From assembly GCA_040500365.1 (NCBI GenBank), contig CP148031.1, positions 2,294,001-2,358,000 of the forward strand: a stretch of 64,000 nucleotides of DNA, written 5' to 3'. A program made the translations under genes and the position numbers. The DNA is from Dehalobacter alkaniphilus. Its GTDB lineage: Bacteria > Bacillota > Desulfitobacteriia > Desulfitobacteriales > Syntrophobotulaceae. A model generated the notes under the pieces. The model was not told where the DNA came from. It saw nothing but the letters and a program-made list of their open reading frames with translations, and did no database searches. Shown here piece after piece: positions 8,316 through 16,250 of this stretch (positions are counted from its first letter, which is position 1; every line of letters starts with the position of its first letter).

Positions 8316-8377
8316 GGGGGTGAGTGGTGTCGCTGCCAAAAAGCCGATTGTTGTTGGCAGCGGCACCACTCACCCCC
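8316..8377. repeat. Long near-perfect hairpin, 24-bp stem, 14-nt loop
   Basis: GGGGGTGAGTGGTGTCGCTG at 8316-8335 plus CCAA pairs with 8354-8377; the only imperfection is one G:U-type pair. No uridine run follows on either strand, so it does not look like a terminator. The rest of 8084-8532 holds no convincing gene. Confidence 0.7.
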
Positions 8378-8522
8378 TTATTAATCCTTTGTGGTCACAA
8401 TCTTAAAAGAACTATTCACACTCGTTTTTACAACGCAATTTAAAATCAAGCGATATCACCCTCCGGAATGGTATCATGGATTTGACCAATATTTATTGGT
8501 TGGAAAGTTGCGTATTTTAGCT

Positions 8523-8569
8523 AAAAAAAAGAGCCGTTACATACAAATTTACTTTCGTTCTGCAACGGC
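8523..8569 (-). terminator. Terminator after the ammonium transporter gene
   Basis: On the minus strand GCCGTTGCA pairs with TGTAACGGC (one G:U pair) and is followed by TCTTTTTTTT. It lies 120 bp beyond the transporter stop codon. Confidence 0.75.
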
Positions 8570-8688
8570 CCTATATATTTATTTCTGGATCTGAAGATTT
8601 ACACTGGAAAGCTTGACAACCTAGCATGCATTGTCACGATACGATCTTACTATGCTATACGTCTAACCATAATACCGGTAATTGCATT

Positions 8689-9849
8689 TTACGCCGCAAA
8701 TTCATCCTTGTCTTCATACGGCAGCTGTTTCTTCCCTGTGATTCTGATAATCAGTCCGGCAACCACACCCGTTAACAAAGCCAGTACAACTGTAAACAAA
8801 ATACCAGTGATTTGGGCGCGGGCAATTCCCGGAACCACAAAAATCGCAATGATACCGCCCAGGAGTCCTGGCATTCCATGCAGGTTATGAACGCCGCAGG
8901 TATCAACAATTTTGAGAGAGGACTGCAGTCTGGGCTGGATCAGGACAAAACCAACAACGCTTAGAGCTCCGGCCAGTAAACCGATCAAGAACGCCACAGA
9001 TGCAGTCACCAGATTACAGGTGGCTCCGATCGCAACTCCGCCGGCCAGTGCAGCATTGGCCATATCGGCAATTGACGTTTTGCCTTTTCTTAAAATAGAA
9101 CTCAAAATATAGGTGATCACAGTCGCACCGCAGAGTGCCAGAATGGTGTTTAGCACGGTTTGGGGCATTTGTTCAGGAGACACGATCGCACTGCAAAAGC
9201 TTGGCCAAAAGATCCAAAGCACCATAGACCCCAATACAGAAAAACGATCCGACGTTTCATCACTTTCGATCGCCTTTTCCCTATCGGCTTTCTGTGTGAC
9301 CATCAGGGTCATCCCAATTCCGAAATAGGCGCCGAAGGCGTGAATAATGATCGAACCGGCCGAATCAACAAACCCTTTGGTTATCCCGAGTCCGGCATCC
9401 AACACCATCCATTCATTCAACATATAAGCCGGGACCAGTAAAAGTGCCAGGATCGCGTACTGGTAAACACGCAGCCGTCCAAGTACCGCACCCATCGCAA
9501 TGAGGGCCGAGGCACAAGCAAATTCAGCTAAGAGAAGCGCATGAATATTATTGGCAGAAATGGGTTCCAGTGAGAGAACTCCTGTGGATCGAATCAGCAT
9601 ATAGACAGGCAAACCGACGCTGACGACCAGGAATGTCCCTGTGGTCGCACTGTAGCCATAGTTTTTGACAAAAACCATCAGGAAACCAAAACCAACCAGA
9701 AGCATAGCCATGATATGTATAGAGAAGTTGTATTGTTCTATCTGCCGGATCCCTTCGCTGAGAGAACCTGGCTCTGCGGCGAATAGGCTTATCGGTATGA
9801 ATAAGGAAATCAGACAGCCTAATATGAAAACTCCTATTTTCTTTTTCAA
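8689..9849 (-). CDS. Ammonium transporter, Rh-like member of the Amt/Rh family
   Basis: Integral membrane channel for ammonia/ammonium. The N-terminus is signal-like (KKKIGVFILGCLISLFIPISLFAAE), followed by about eleven hydrophobic spans over 386 residues. The pore histidines appear in SIIIHAFGAYFGIG and GVHNLHGMPGLLGGI; this second motif is characteristic of Rh proteins rather than AmtB. TTG 9849 follows GGGGAG with 6-nt spacing. No glnK/PII gene lies beside it, unlike most bacterial amtB loci. Confident for the superfamily, fairly confident for the Rh branch. Confidence 0.85.
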   Translation of the reverse strand: MKKKIGVFILGCLISLFIPISLFAAEPGSLSEGIRQIEQYNFSIHIMAMLLVGFGFLMVFVKNYGYSATTGTFLVVSVGLPVYMLIRSTGVLSLEPISANNIHALLLAEFACASALIAMGAVLGRLRVYQYAILALLLVPAYMLNEWMVLDAGLGITKGFVDSAGSIIIHAFGAYFGIGMTLMVTQKADREKAIESDETSDRFSVLGSMVLWIFWPSFCSAIVSPEQMPQTVLNTILALCGATVITYILSSILRKGKTSIADMANAALAGGVAIGATCNLVTASVAFLIGLLAGALSVVGFVLIQPRLQSSLKIVDTCGVHNLHGMPGLLGGIIAIFVVPGIARAQITGILFTVVLALLTGVVAGLIIRITGKKQLPYEDKDEFAA

Positions 9850-9993
9850 GATTTTCTCCCCTTTTATTTCTTTTTTTAATAACGAGAAGCATTATACAAC
9901 AGAAAATTTGATCATCATAGTGGTATTCTGCATAAGTCAAAAAGAATACATTAACCTGGATTCAAAAAACAATATGCAGGTGAACAAAACAAT

Positions 9994-10025
9994 ACAGCCG
10001 TTCGGGGAATACCCTAAACGGCTGT
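9994..10025 (-). terminator. Terminator after the serA/TIM-barrel unit
   Basis: ACAGCCGTT/AACGGCTGT stem with an inner GGG/CCC pairing, followed on the minus strand by ATTGTTTTGTT. It lies 74 bp past the TIM-barrel gene. Confidence 0.65.
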
Positions 10026-10098
10026 AAGCGTCCTAAATTTTTCAATATGTCTGCCTATAAGCAGTTAAGCCTATCAAAACTGTCAAATAAGTTCTTCG

Positions 10099-10938
10099 TC
10101 AATGCTCCGCCTTTAGCTCCTGATAGGTCTTTTGCAGGATCAGAGCATCCTCCTCAAGCTTCGGACTTTCACAAATCACGGTTCCCTGGATGCCAAAGCT
10201 CAGGCAGGCTTTAAGGATTTCCCGGTATTTCAGGTCAGCTTCTTGCAAAACGAGATGTCTCTTTTCGCCTTTCGGGCCATATTCAATCCCGGAAATATGG
10301 AAATGCGCATTGCTTGTCCACTTCTCACCAAGCCCTTCGGCTGTCTGCTCAAGAATCGCGCAGAACTCGTCATAGCTGTTGAATTGACCATTGGCTCTGG
10401 CATGCAGATGGCTGAAATCAATACAGGGCAATACACCCGGAACCTCCTGCGCTATCTTGATCGTTTCGCCGAGATCGCCAAACTGGGAGGGTTTACCTGT
10501 CGTTTCAGGCCTCAGGATGACTTGATTACCTTCCTGATCAAGTTCCTGCCGGACATCGCTGAGTTCTTTGACTACTCTGGCTAAGACGGTATCCGAAGTA
10601 TCCCCGGAATAAAATGCCGGATGAAAGACTATGCTTCCGGCCCCAAGTATCCTGGCAATCCTGGCAGTATGCATAATCCTTGTTTTACTTGCCTCAACTT
10701 TTTCCGTTTCACTGGAGTTCAGGTTGATATAGTAAGGCGCATGACAAGACAGGGATACGCGTTCTTTTTTCGCAGTTCCCCCGGTCTTTAACGCTTTGTC
10801 TTCCTTCATTCTGACCCCGTGAACGAACTCGACTTCCATCGCATCCATTCCGAGTTCCCTGATTCTTAGGATTCCGGCCTCGGTGGATGCTTCCTTGGAA
10901 GACAAAGGCACTCCGGCCGTGCCAAACTTGATGCTCAT
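10099..10938 (-). CDS. Endonuclease IV-like / sugar-phosphate isomerase-type TIM barrel protein
   Basis: 279 residues of the AP endonuclease family 2 fold. Metal-ligand motifs are in place: SLSCHAPYYINLNS, SIVFHPAFYSG, VILRPETTGK, CIDFSHLHAR, AHFHISGIEYG and a final VICESP. True endonuclease IV proteins nick DNA 5' of abasic sites with three metals. The Glu and His pattern is compatible with this, but archaeal-type relatives are less studied. It lies 12 bp downstream of serA and is probably co-transcribed. The name nfo is not assigned because the branch is divergent. Confidence 0.8.
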   Translation of the reverse strand: MSIKFGTAGVPLSSKEASTEAGILRIRELGMDAMEVEFVHGVRMKEDKALKTGGTAKKERVSLSCHAPYYINLNSSETEKVEASKTRIMHTARIARILGAGSIVFHPAFYSGDTSDTVLARVVKELSDVRQELDQEGNQVILRPETTGKPSQFGDLGETIKIAQEVPGVLPCIDFSHLHARANGQFNSYDEFCAILEQTAEGLGEKWTSNAHFHISGIEYGPKGEKRHLVLQEADLKYREILKACLSFGIQGTVICESPKLEEDALILQKTYQELKAEH

Positions 10939-10950
10939 GCCGATCTCCCC

Positions 10951-12543
10951 TTAGGACAGATATTTATTGAAGAAAATCTCTTCAACATTTTCGGTTCCCT
11001 TAATCTCTTTCAATTTGCCGATGACTTCCAAATCGGCTTCGGTCTGAATACCGACAATCATAATGTTTCTGCTCATGGAACTGATTTTGCCAACCTGCAT
11101 ACTGGTAATGTTGATGTTATGCTCACCCAATACAGTCCCGACTTTGCCGATCATTCCCGGATAATCCTCATGTGAGATAAGCAGGAACCATCCCGAAGGA
11201 TCTATTTCAACCCTGAAATCGTCGATCTCCACAATCCGTTGTTCACTTTTGCCGAAAAGCGTGCCTGCTACCTTATGCTCAGTCAAATCAGTTTTAACGG
11301 TAATGCTGATCAGATCAACAAAGCTTTGCGCCTCTTTGCTTTTGATCTCCTTGACGGTTATGCCGCGTTCTTTCGCAACTTCAGGCGCGTTGACAATATT
11401 GACCTCTTCCTGAAGAATTGGATTTAAGACCTCTTTTATGGCTGCCAGCGTCAGCATTTTGGTATCCGCAGTGCTGATATCTCCATTATAGCGGACTTCA
11501 ATATTTTTTATTCTTCCTTCAGTCAGTTTGACAGCCAGAACACACATTTTTTGCATCAAGTGAAGGTAAGGCTTGATCATATTCATGACATCTCTTGATA
11601 CAGGCGGAATATTCAGTGAAGTTGAAACCGGTTCGGATCTCAGCGCAGCGAGCACCCCGCAGGCTGCGCAAATCGCAACCTCGTTTTCAGCTTCCTGCGT
11701 CCGGGAGGCAATTCTAGGGGTGCAGATCACATTTTCCATTTGAAGCAGTGGCTGGCCCGCACGAACGGGCTCCTCAGCAAACGCATCCAGAGCAGCTCCA
11801 GAAACAATCTCTTCCTGCAGTGCCCAGATCAAAGCTTCCTCATCAATGATTCCGCCTCTGGCACAGTTAATAATCTTGATGCCCTTTTTCATTTTGGAAA
11901 ACGCATCTCTATTCAGCAGATTGCGCGTGTCGACCGTCGCCGGAATATGCAGCGTCAGGTAATCTGCTTTACTTAAGATCTCATCCAGATCCACCAGCTC
12001 GATTCCCATCTCTCTGCCTTTATCATCACTTAAAAACGGGTCATAGGCAATCACTTTCATATCGAACGCTTTGGCCCGCTTGGCCACGCCCATGCCGACC
12101 CGCCCCAGGCCGATGATGCCCAAGACCTTTTCTTTCAGCTCCATTCCTAGGAACTTCTGTCTTTGCCACTCTCCGCGCTTGACGGAGGAATAAGCCTGAG
12201 GAATCCTTCTGGCCAGAGCCAGGATCATCCCGATGGTATATTCAATGGAAGAAGCACTGTTGCCCTGAGGGGCATTCAGGACAACAATCCCCTGCTTTGT
12301 GGCTGCCTGAATATCGATATGCTCAACTTCCAAACCAGCCCTTCCGATTACTTTCAAATTCCTGCCAGCTTCAATGACTTCACTGCTGACAGTCGTATCG
12401 CCTCTGATGACCAAGGCATCATATTTTGGAATCATTTTGATCAGTTCTTCCTGAGATAATGTACAATAGGTATCCACGTCATGTTCTTCACGCAGCAGTT
12501 GAATTCCAGCCTCTGCCACTTTGTTATTCACCAGAATCTTCAT
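10951..12543 (-). CDS. serA: D-3-phosphoglycerate dehydrogenase
   Basis: First committed step of serine biosynthesis: 3-phosphoglycerate to 3-phosphohydroxypyruvate with NAD. 530 residues, the long SerA form. The substrate domain holds VIRGDTTV and VIGRAGLEVEHID, the nucleotide domain LGIIGLGRVGMGVAKRA, and the catalytic segment INCARGGIIDEEAL. The allosteric substrate-binding domain and a C-terminal ACT domain (WFLLISHEDYPGMIGKVG) follow. A textbook sigma-A promoter lies about 107 bp upstream. No serC gene is adjacent. Confidence 0.97.
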   Translation of the reverse strand: MKILVNNKVAEAGIQLLREEHDVDTYCTLSQEELIKMIPKYDALVIRGDTTVSSEVIEAGRNLKVIGRAGLEVEHIDIQAATKQGIVVLNAPQGNSASSIEYTIGMILALARRIPQAYSSVKRGEWQRQKFLGMELKEKVLGIIGLGRVGMGVAKRAKAFDMKVIAYDPFLSDDKGREMGIELVDLDEILSKADYLTLHIPATVDTRNLLNRDAFSKMKKGIKIINCARGGIIDEEALIWALQEEIVSGAALDAFAEEPVRAGQPLLQMENVICTPRIASRTQEAENEVAICAACGVLAALRSEPVSTSLNIPPVSRDVMNMIKPYLHLMQKMCVLAVKLTEGRIKNIEVRYNGDISTADTKMLTLAAIKEVLNPILQEEVNIVNAPEVAKERGITVKEIKSKEAQSFVDLISITVKTDLTEHKVAGTLFGKSEQRIVEIDDFRVEIDPSGWFLLISHEDYPGMIGKVGTVLGEHNINITSMQVGKISSMSRNIMIVGIQTEADLEVIGKLKEIKGTENVEEIFFNKYLS

Positions 12544-12649
12544 CTGACTCTACCCCCAGTATCTGAAATAAACTAAACCTCCCATCCCCATGGAGACGAG
12601 AGGTAATACCTTCCCTTGCAGCGATTTGCCTAAATTTTAGGTTATTTTG
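12544..12649 (-). promoter_or_regulatory. Structured serA leader, role unclear
   Basis: Between the promoter and the ATG lie three inverted elements on the minus strand: CCTAAAATTTAGG, AGGTATTACCT, and CTCGTCTCC/GGGGATGGGAG. The last resembles the terminator arm of a T-box, but the leader is only about 100 nt and no AGGGTGG-type T-box sequence or specifier stem is visible. A regulatory role is inferred from structure alone. Confidence 0.35.
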
Positions 12650-12678
12650 ATTATAGAGTTTATTGATTCTTCTGTCAA
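12650..12678 (-). promoter_or_regulatory. Consensus sigma-A promoter of serA
   Basis: TTGACA at 12673-12678 and TATAAT at 12650-12655 on the minus strand, with exactly 17 bp between them: a perfect match to the housekeeping consensus. Confidence 0.9.
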
Positions 12679-12726
12679 GAATCCGTCTTTTAAATCAACA
12701 TACTTGGCAGATGACTGTCCTCATTG

Positions 12727-13389
12727 TCACGCAATCACTCTTCTGCTGCCCCGGTAATGCTCCGCCCAGTAACGTTCATCCAGTGAAGAAATCTGAACGC
12801 AATGCTTGGCCGCTGAAATAAACTTGTTATCACCGAGATAGATTCCAACATGACTTGCTCCGGCTCCGTTGGTATGAAAAAAGATCAGATCACCAGGTTC
12901 TAATCTTGTTTTGGGTATTCCTACCCCCTCTCTGAATTGTTCATACGATGTCCTTGGGAGCTGGATCCCATTTTCAAGAAATACTCTTTGAACAAGCGCT
13001 GAACAGTCGACACCGGATCTAGACCGGCCACCCCATTTATAGGCAGTTCCTTCCCAGGTTAGTACTGAAGCTACAATACCGGTCTGAATTTCTGCTTTTT
13101 CTTTGCTTGCTTCTATCAGGGAAAGGGTACTGACATTTACACAAGAAAAGCTGCTCTCGCCAGCTTTTTCCTCCATGATTCTAATATTGTTGGTCTGCAC
13201 AGGGCTTTCGTCAACCATTTTAGCAGGAGCTGCCGTAACTTTAGGACGCGAGGAGGCGATTTCCTGTAGGGCATAAGGACTAGAGGGGACTACAGCAGTT
13301 CCGGCCAGTAGAAGTGCTGTTAGGCCAATCACCTGTTTTGGAACGAGGGTGGGCTGATTGGATTCTGTCAAAGGGAGCGCAACTTGCAT
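12727..13389 (-). CDS. NlpC/P60 family cell-wall hydrolase
   Basis: Predicted secreted gamma-D-glutamyl-diamino-acid endopeptidase. Residues about 20-36 form a hydrophobic export segment (VIGLTALLLAGTAVV). A low-complexity linker follows, and the catalytic NlpC/P60 domain takes the last 115 residues. It has the nucleophile in RSRSGVDCSALVQ, the histidine in ASHVGIYLG and a third polar residue in SAAKHC. No binding repeats (LysM, SH3) are present, so anchoring is unclear. It has its own transcription unit between the serA promoter and the divergent SASP gene. Confidence 0.87.
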   Translation of the reverse strand: MQVALPLTESNQPTLVPKQVIGLTALLLAGTAVVPSSPYALQEIASSRPKVTAAPAKMVDESPVQTNNIRIMEEKAGESSFSCVNVSTLSLIEASKEKAEIQTGIVASVLTWEGTAYKWGGRSRSGVDCSALVQRVFLENGIQLPRTSYEQFREGVGIPKTRLEPGDLIFFHTNGAGASHVGIYLGDNKFISAAKHCVQISSLDERYWAEHYRGSRRVIA

Positions 13390-13617
13390 GATTCGAAACT
13401 CCTTTCTAAATAAAATCCAGACAGTCTATATCATTTTTTTATGCAGTAAGGAGATGGATTATGCTTTTTATCCGGCCAGGCAAAGAAAAAGGTTGTCTGC
13501 ATTCATATCATTTTTGAATATTTGTTGTATTTTTTTCCCTTTGTTTTATTTCCTTCTGTAATTCTACCTCATAAAAAGATTTGTCATTTTTTTGCCTGAA
13601 TAGCAAAACATTTCATC

Positions 13618-13646
13618 GTATTTGTGCTGTAGAATTGAACAAACTA
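13618..13646 (+). promoter_or_regulatory. Possible sigma-G type promoter of the SASP gene
   Basis: GTATT at 13618-13622 and CAAACTA at 13640-13646, 17 bp apart, resemble the forespore consensus GHATR-N18-CATWMTA with one mismatch in each box. Support comes mainly from the gene it precedes. Confidence 0.4.
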
Positions 13647-13677
13647 AAATAAGAAAAATATAAAGAGGTGATTTAGT

Positions 13678-13968
13678 TTGGGGAGAAAATCAAATTCTGA
13701 TTTGAATCAACTAAAATATGAAGTTTCCAAGGAGTTGGGTATCATGAACAGCGGACCGCAGGAATATGCGCAGTATCTGGACAACGCCAAATATGAAGTA
13801 GCCAATGAATTGGGCATCCAGTTAAACAAGGGATATAACGGAGACATCACATCAAGGGATGCTGGCCGGATTGGCGGTCAAATTGGCGGAAAAATCGGCG
13901 GAAATATGGTTAAAAAGATGATTGCATTTGCTGAAAGTAACATGACGAACAACGGTGGAAAACTCTAG
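13678..13968 (+). CDS. Alpha/beta-type small acid-soluble spore protein with a duplicated N-terminal motif
   Basis: Coats and protects spore DNA and is degraded by GPR at germination. The 96 residues carry the family blocks AKYEVANELGI (the GPR cleavage region) and DITSRDAGRIGGQIGG followed by MVKKMIAFAE. Unusually, a second copy of the first block, LKYEVSKELGI, stands 25 residues upstream, and the glycine segment is expanded (GGQIGGKIGGN). The TTG at 13678 is chosen for its AGAGGTGAT ribosome site. Monocistronic, with a terminator directly after it. gpr lies at 60 kb. Confidence 0.92.
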   Translation: MGRKSNSDLNQLKYEVSKELGIMNSGPQEYAQYLDNAKYEVANELGIQLNKGYNGDITSRDAGRIGGQIGGKIGGNMVKKMIAFAESNMTNNGGKL

Positions 13969-13976
13969 TACTGATC

Positions 13977-14009
13977 AAGAGGATGGTTTCGTTTCCATCC
14001 TCTTTTTTT
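13977..14009. terminator. Terminator between SASP and the NPD-family gene
   Basis: AAGAGGATGG / CCATCCTCTT with an 8-nt loop and a T7 run on the plus strand. Convergent position suggests bidirectional use. Confidence 0.9.
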
Positions 14010-14014
14010 AATGA

Positions 14015-14968
14015 TCACATTTCCTCAATTTCCTCATATTCTTTAACCAAATCACTGATTATTTTCGCTGCAGGTAGGATTTCAGTTATCTTTTCAATGT
14101 ATTGTCCTGAAAAAATCAGTCCCTGATCCAAATTACCCTGTTGGGCATTGATTAAGGCCTCCTTTATGCAAAAAGTTGCTGTGCATTTTTTCAGACAGCC
14201 TTCACATATTTGTGGGGATTTTACTTTCCCCAAAAGGATTTCATCTGTAAATTTATTTCGGATTGCTCTCCCGGGCAGCCCGACGGGACTTTGAATGATG
14301 ACAATATCTTCTTCCGTTGCTCTCAGATAAGCTTCTTTGAGGGCCGGCGCTCCGTTCGCCTCTTCACTGGCAGCAAAACGGATCCCCATTTGCACACCGT
14401 CAGCACCAAGGCTAAACGCCTCCTGTAAATCTCCCGTATCCACAATGCCTCCTGCCGCAATGACCGGGATAGAAATAGCCGCCTTGATCTCAGGAACAAG
14501 AATTCTCATAGACTGATCTGTTCCGAGATGTCCTCCGGCTTCTTTCCCTTCTACTACGACCGCTGCCGCTCCCAGGCTTTCAGAAATCCTGGCAAGCTTG
14601 GCCGTCGATACAATCGGGACTAAAGGAGTTTTTGCCTCAGCGCACCAGCGAAAAATGTCCCTGGAAAAACCGGCTCCCTGAATAATCAGGTCAATGCCTT
14701 CTTCCAGCGCAGTACAGACAAGCTCCTTGAAACGCGTTGCTGCAAACATAATATTTATTCCGATGATTCCTTTGGATTTCTCCCTGGCCTTTCTGATTTC
14801 GTCTTTTAATTCAGTTTCATCCAAAGCCGTCGCAGCAATAATTCCTATTCCACCGGCGTTGGCCACAGCCGCAGCCAGCCGAAAAGTGGAAATTCTAATA
14901 GCCATCCCGCCCTGGATGATCGGGTACTTCGGGATCAGACCTCCTACTCTTAACACAGGTAACTTCAA
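14015..14968 (-). CDS. Nitronate monooxygenase / FabK-like FMN protein
   Basis: 317-residue TIM barrel of the nitropropane-dioxygenase superfamily. FMN/substrate segments are PIIQGGMAIRIS, GGIGIIAATAL, EGKEAGGHLG, IPVIAAGGI and GADGVQMGIRF. A cysteine-rich stretch (CEGCLKKCTATFC) near residue 265 is typical of the clostridial branch and could bind a metal or cluster. The TTG at 14968 has GGAGG 9 nt upstream and is preferred over an earlier TTG. A FabK-type enoyl-ACP reductase role is possible, but no fab genes are adjacent. Confidence 0.85.
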   Translation of the reverse strand: MKLPVLRVGGLIPKYPIIQGGMAIRISTFRLAAAVANAGGIGIIAATALDETELKDEIRKAREKSKGIIGINIMFAATRFKELVCTALEEGIDLIIQGAGFSRDIFRWCAEAKTPLVPIVSTAKLARISESLGAAAVVVEGKEAGGHLGTDQSMRILVPEIKAAISIPVIAAGGIVDTGDLQEAFSLGADGVQMGIRFAASEEANGAPALKEAYLRATEEDIVIIQSPVGLPGRAIRNKFTDEILLGKVKSPQICEGCLKKCTATFCIKEALINAQQGNLDQGLIFSGQYIEKITEILPAAKIISDLVKEYEEIEEM

Positions 14969-15219
14969 AATACAGCCCTCCAATAATTTCTTCAACAAAT
15001 TTCTGCGTAATTTTTTGCAAACATTAATTCTTTCTAACGGTTCCCTTTATTAATTAATTTTTTAAAACTATTTTGATATTCAAAGTAATTTTCCCTTTGA
15101 TTCTACCTCTTTTTGAGCCACTATTCAAGTTCCCCTGTTCGTCATTCCTGTATACCTTGTTGTCATTACTCAGCGGCTTTACACGCTCTTTCTGTCTATT
15201 CCACCAACGCCAGGCTTTT
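14969..15219. other. Intergenic region before ku
   Basis: AT-rich divergent intergenic stretch with no coding sequence that I can support. The forespore-type promoter of ku begins at 15220. Confidence 0.5.
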
Positions 15220-15249
15220 TCATATTTTTACCGCGTAATGTTCATACTA
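15220..15249 (+). promoter_or_regulatory. Sigma-G-like promoter of the ku-ligase-polymerase cluster
   Basis: TCATA at 15220-15224, 18 bp, then CATACTA at 15243-15249. This matches GHATR-N18-CATWMTA in 11 of 12 positions. The equivalent B. subtilis ykoVU genes are known to be expressed in the forespore, which supports the reading. Confidence 0.65.
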
Positions 15250-15280
15250 CATATATCTGAAAAATGGAGGGCTGAACAGG

Positions 15281-16087
15281 ATGCATACAATGTGGAAAGG
15301 CTCCATAAGCTTTGGTTTGGTCAATATTCCCATAAAAATGTTTGCTGCTACGGAAGAAAAGGATATCCATTTCAGATACATCCATAAAGAGTGCAATACG
15401 CCTCTTAAGTATCAAAAGCATTGTCCGACATGTAACAAAGAAGTAAAAGAAGAAGAAATCGTCCGCGGGTACGAATATGAAACCGGTCATTTTATTGTTA
15501 TCAATGAGACAGATCTTATCGCCTTAAAATCTGAAGTGGAAGAGAAGTCAATTGAAATCCTTGATTTTATTAATCTTGCAGAAATTGATCCGATTTATTA
15601 CGACAAATCCTATTACCTGGCACCGCAGGATACCGGCGGCAAAGCCTATCATCTTCTGCGACAGTCCATGAATGATACCGGCAAAATTGCCCTGGCTAAA
15701 ATGACTATCCGCAATAAACAGACGCTGGCTGCCTTAAGGGTTTACAATAAGGTCCTGGTCCTGGAAACGATTTTCTATCCGGATGAAATAAGACCCGTCA
15801 GCGAGGTACCGGGAATCAGCGAGCAGCAGGGTGTCAACGAAAAAGAGCTTGATATCGCGACCCAGCTGATTACCAACTTAACTGCACCATTCGAGCCGGA
15901 AAAATACAAGGATAATTACCGGGAAGCACTGAGAGAGCTGATCAACAAAAAGATTGAAGGCAGGGAAATAGAAATCGCACCTGAAGCGCCCCACCGTAAT
16001 GTCATTGACTTGATGGAAGCCCTTCAGGCCAGTTTAAAAGAAACCAAAAAGCCCTCCCGAAGCAAAACAGAGACGACTGCAAGCTAG
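15281..16087 (+). CDS. ku: Ku protein, non-homologous end joining
   Basis: Homodimeric ring that binds double-strand DNA ends and recruits the ligase. 268 residues with the bacterial Ku start MWKGSISFGLVNIPIKMF, the zinc-hook-like cysteines C-x(n)-HCPTC near residue 45, and the core VRGYEYETGHFIVI and YYLAPQDTGGKAYHLL. A short basic C-terminal tail follows, as usual. Good ribosome site (GGAGGG). It heads the ku-ligase-polymerase cluster and is separated from the ligase gene by a 105-bp palindromic repeat. Confidence 0.96.
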   Translation: MHTMWKGSISFGLVNIPIKMFAATEEKDIHFRYIHKECNTPLKYQKHCPTCNKEVKEEEIVRGYEYETGHFIVINETDLIALKSEVEEKSIEILDFINLAEIDPIYYDKSYYLAPQDTGGKAYHLLRQSMNDTGKIALAKMTIRNKQTLAALRVYNKVLVLETIFYPDEIRPVSEVPGISEQQGVNEKELDIATQLITNLTAPFEPEKYKDNYREALRELINKKIEGREIEIAPEAPHRNVIDLMEALQASLKETKKPSRSKTETTAS

Positions 16088-16096
16088 TAACATGTC

Positions 16097-16201
16097 GTCT
16101 GGACGCCACAATTCCAGCGTTAAGCGAAGCCGGATGCGGAGCGCGGCTGTTTATGCCATGGAGGGCATAATCAGCCGCAAGCGGATTTGTGGCGTCCAGA
16201 C
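16097..16201 (+). repeat. 105-bp palindromic repeat, copy A
   Basis: Ends GTCTGG...CCAGAC. The outer 15 bp (GTCTGGACGCCACAA) are perfectly inverted at the right end. The core contains AGCGAAGCCGGATGCGGAGC and a nested hairpin GCGGCTG-ATGCC/GGCAT-CAGCCGC. It is shared with copies at 37925, 49053 and 49267 in length, ends and core. It lies between ku and the ligase gene. Confidence 0.85.
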
Positions 16202-16250
16202 CAACCCCAGAATATAGATGACATCAAACTTAATGTGTCTGGAGATTAGC

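Noticed and set aside
8391..8594. A 67-residue plus-strand ORF
   Set aside because: It runs through the transporter terminator hairpin, has no ribosome site and no recognisable features.
12544..12649. Canonical T-box riboswitch upstream of serA
   Set aside because: Leader is too short and lacks the T-box sequence and stem I.
13358..13561. A 67-residue plus-strand ORF upstream of SASP
   Set aside because: Composition is that of AT-rich intergenic DNA; no start signal.
16097..16201. Palindromic repeats as integron attC sites or ordinary terminators
   Set aside because: Ends are GTCT/AGAC instead of the attC R-box sequences, there is no integrase or cassette array, and no uridine runs follow the stems.
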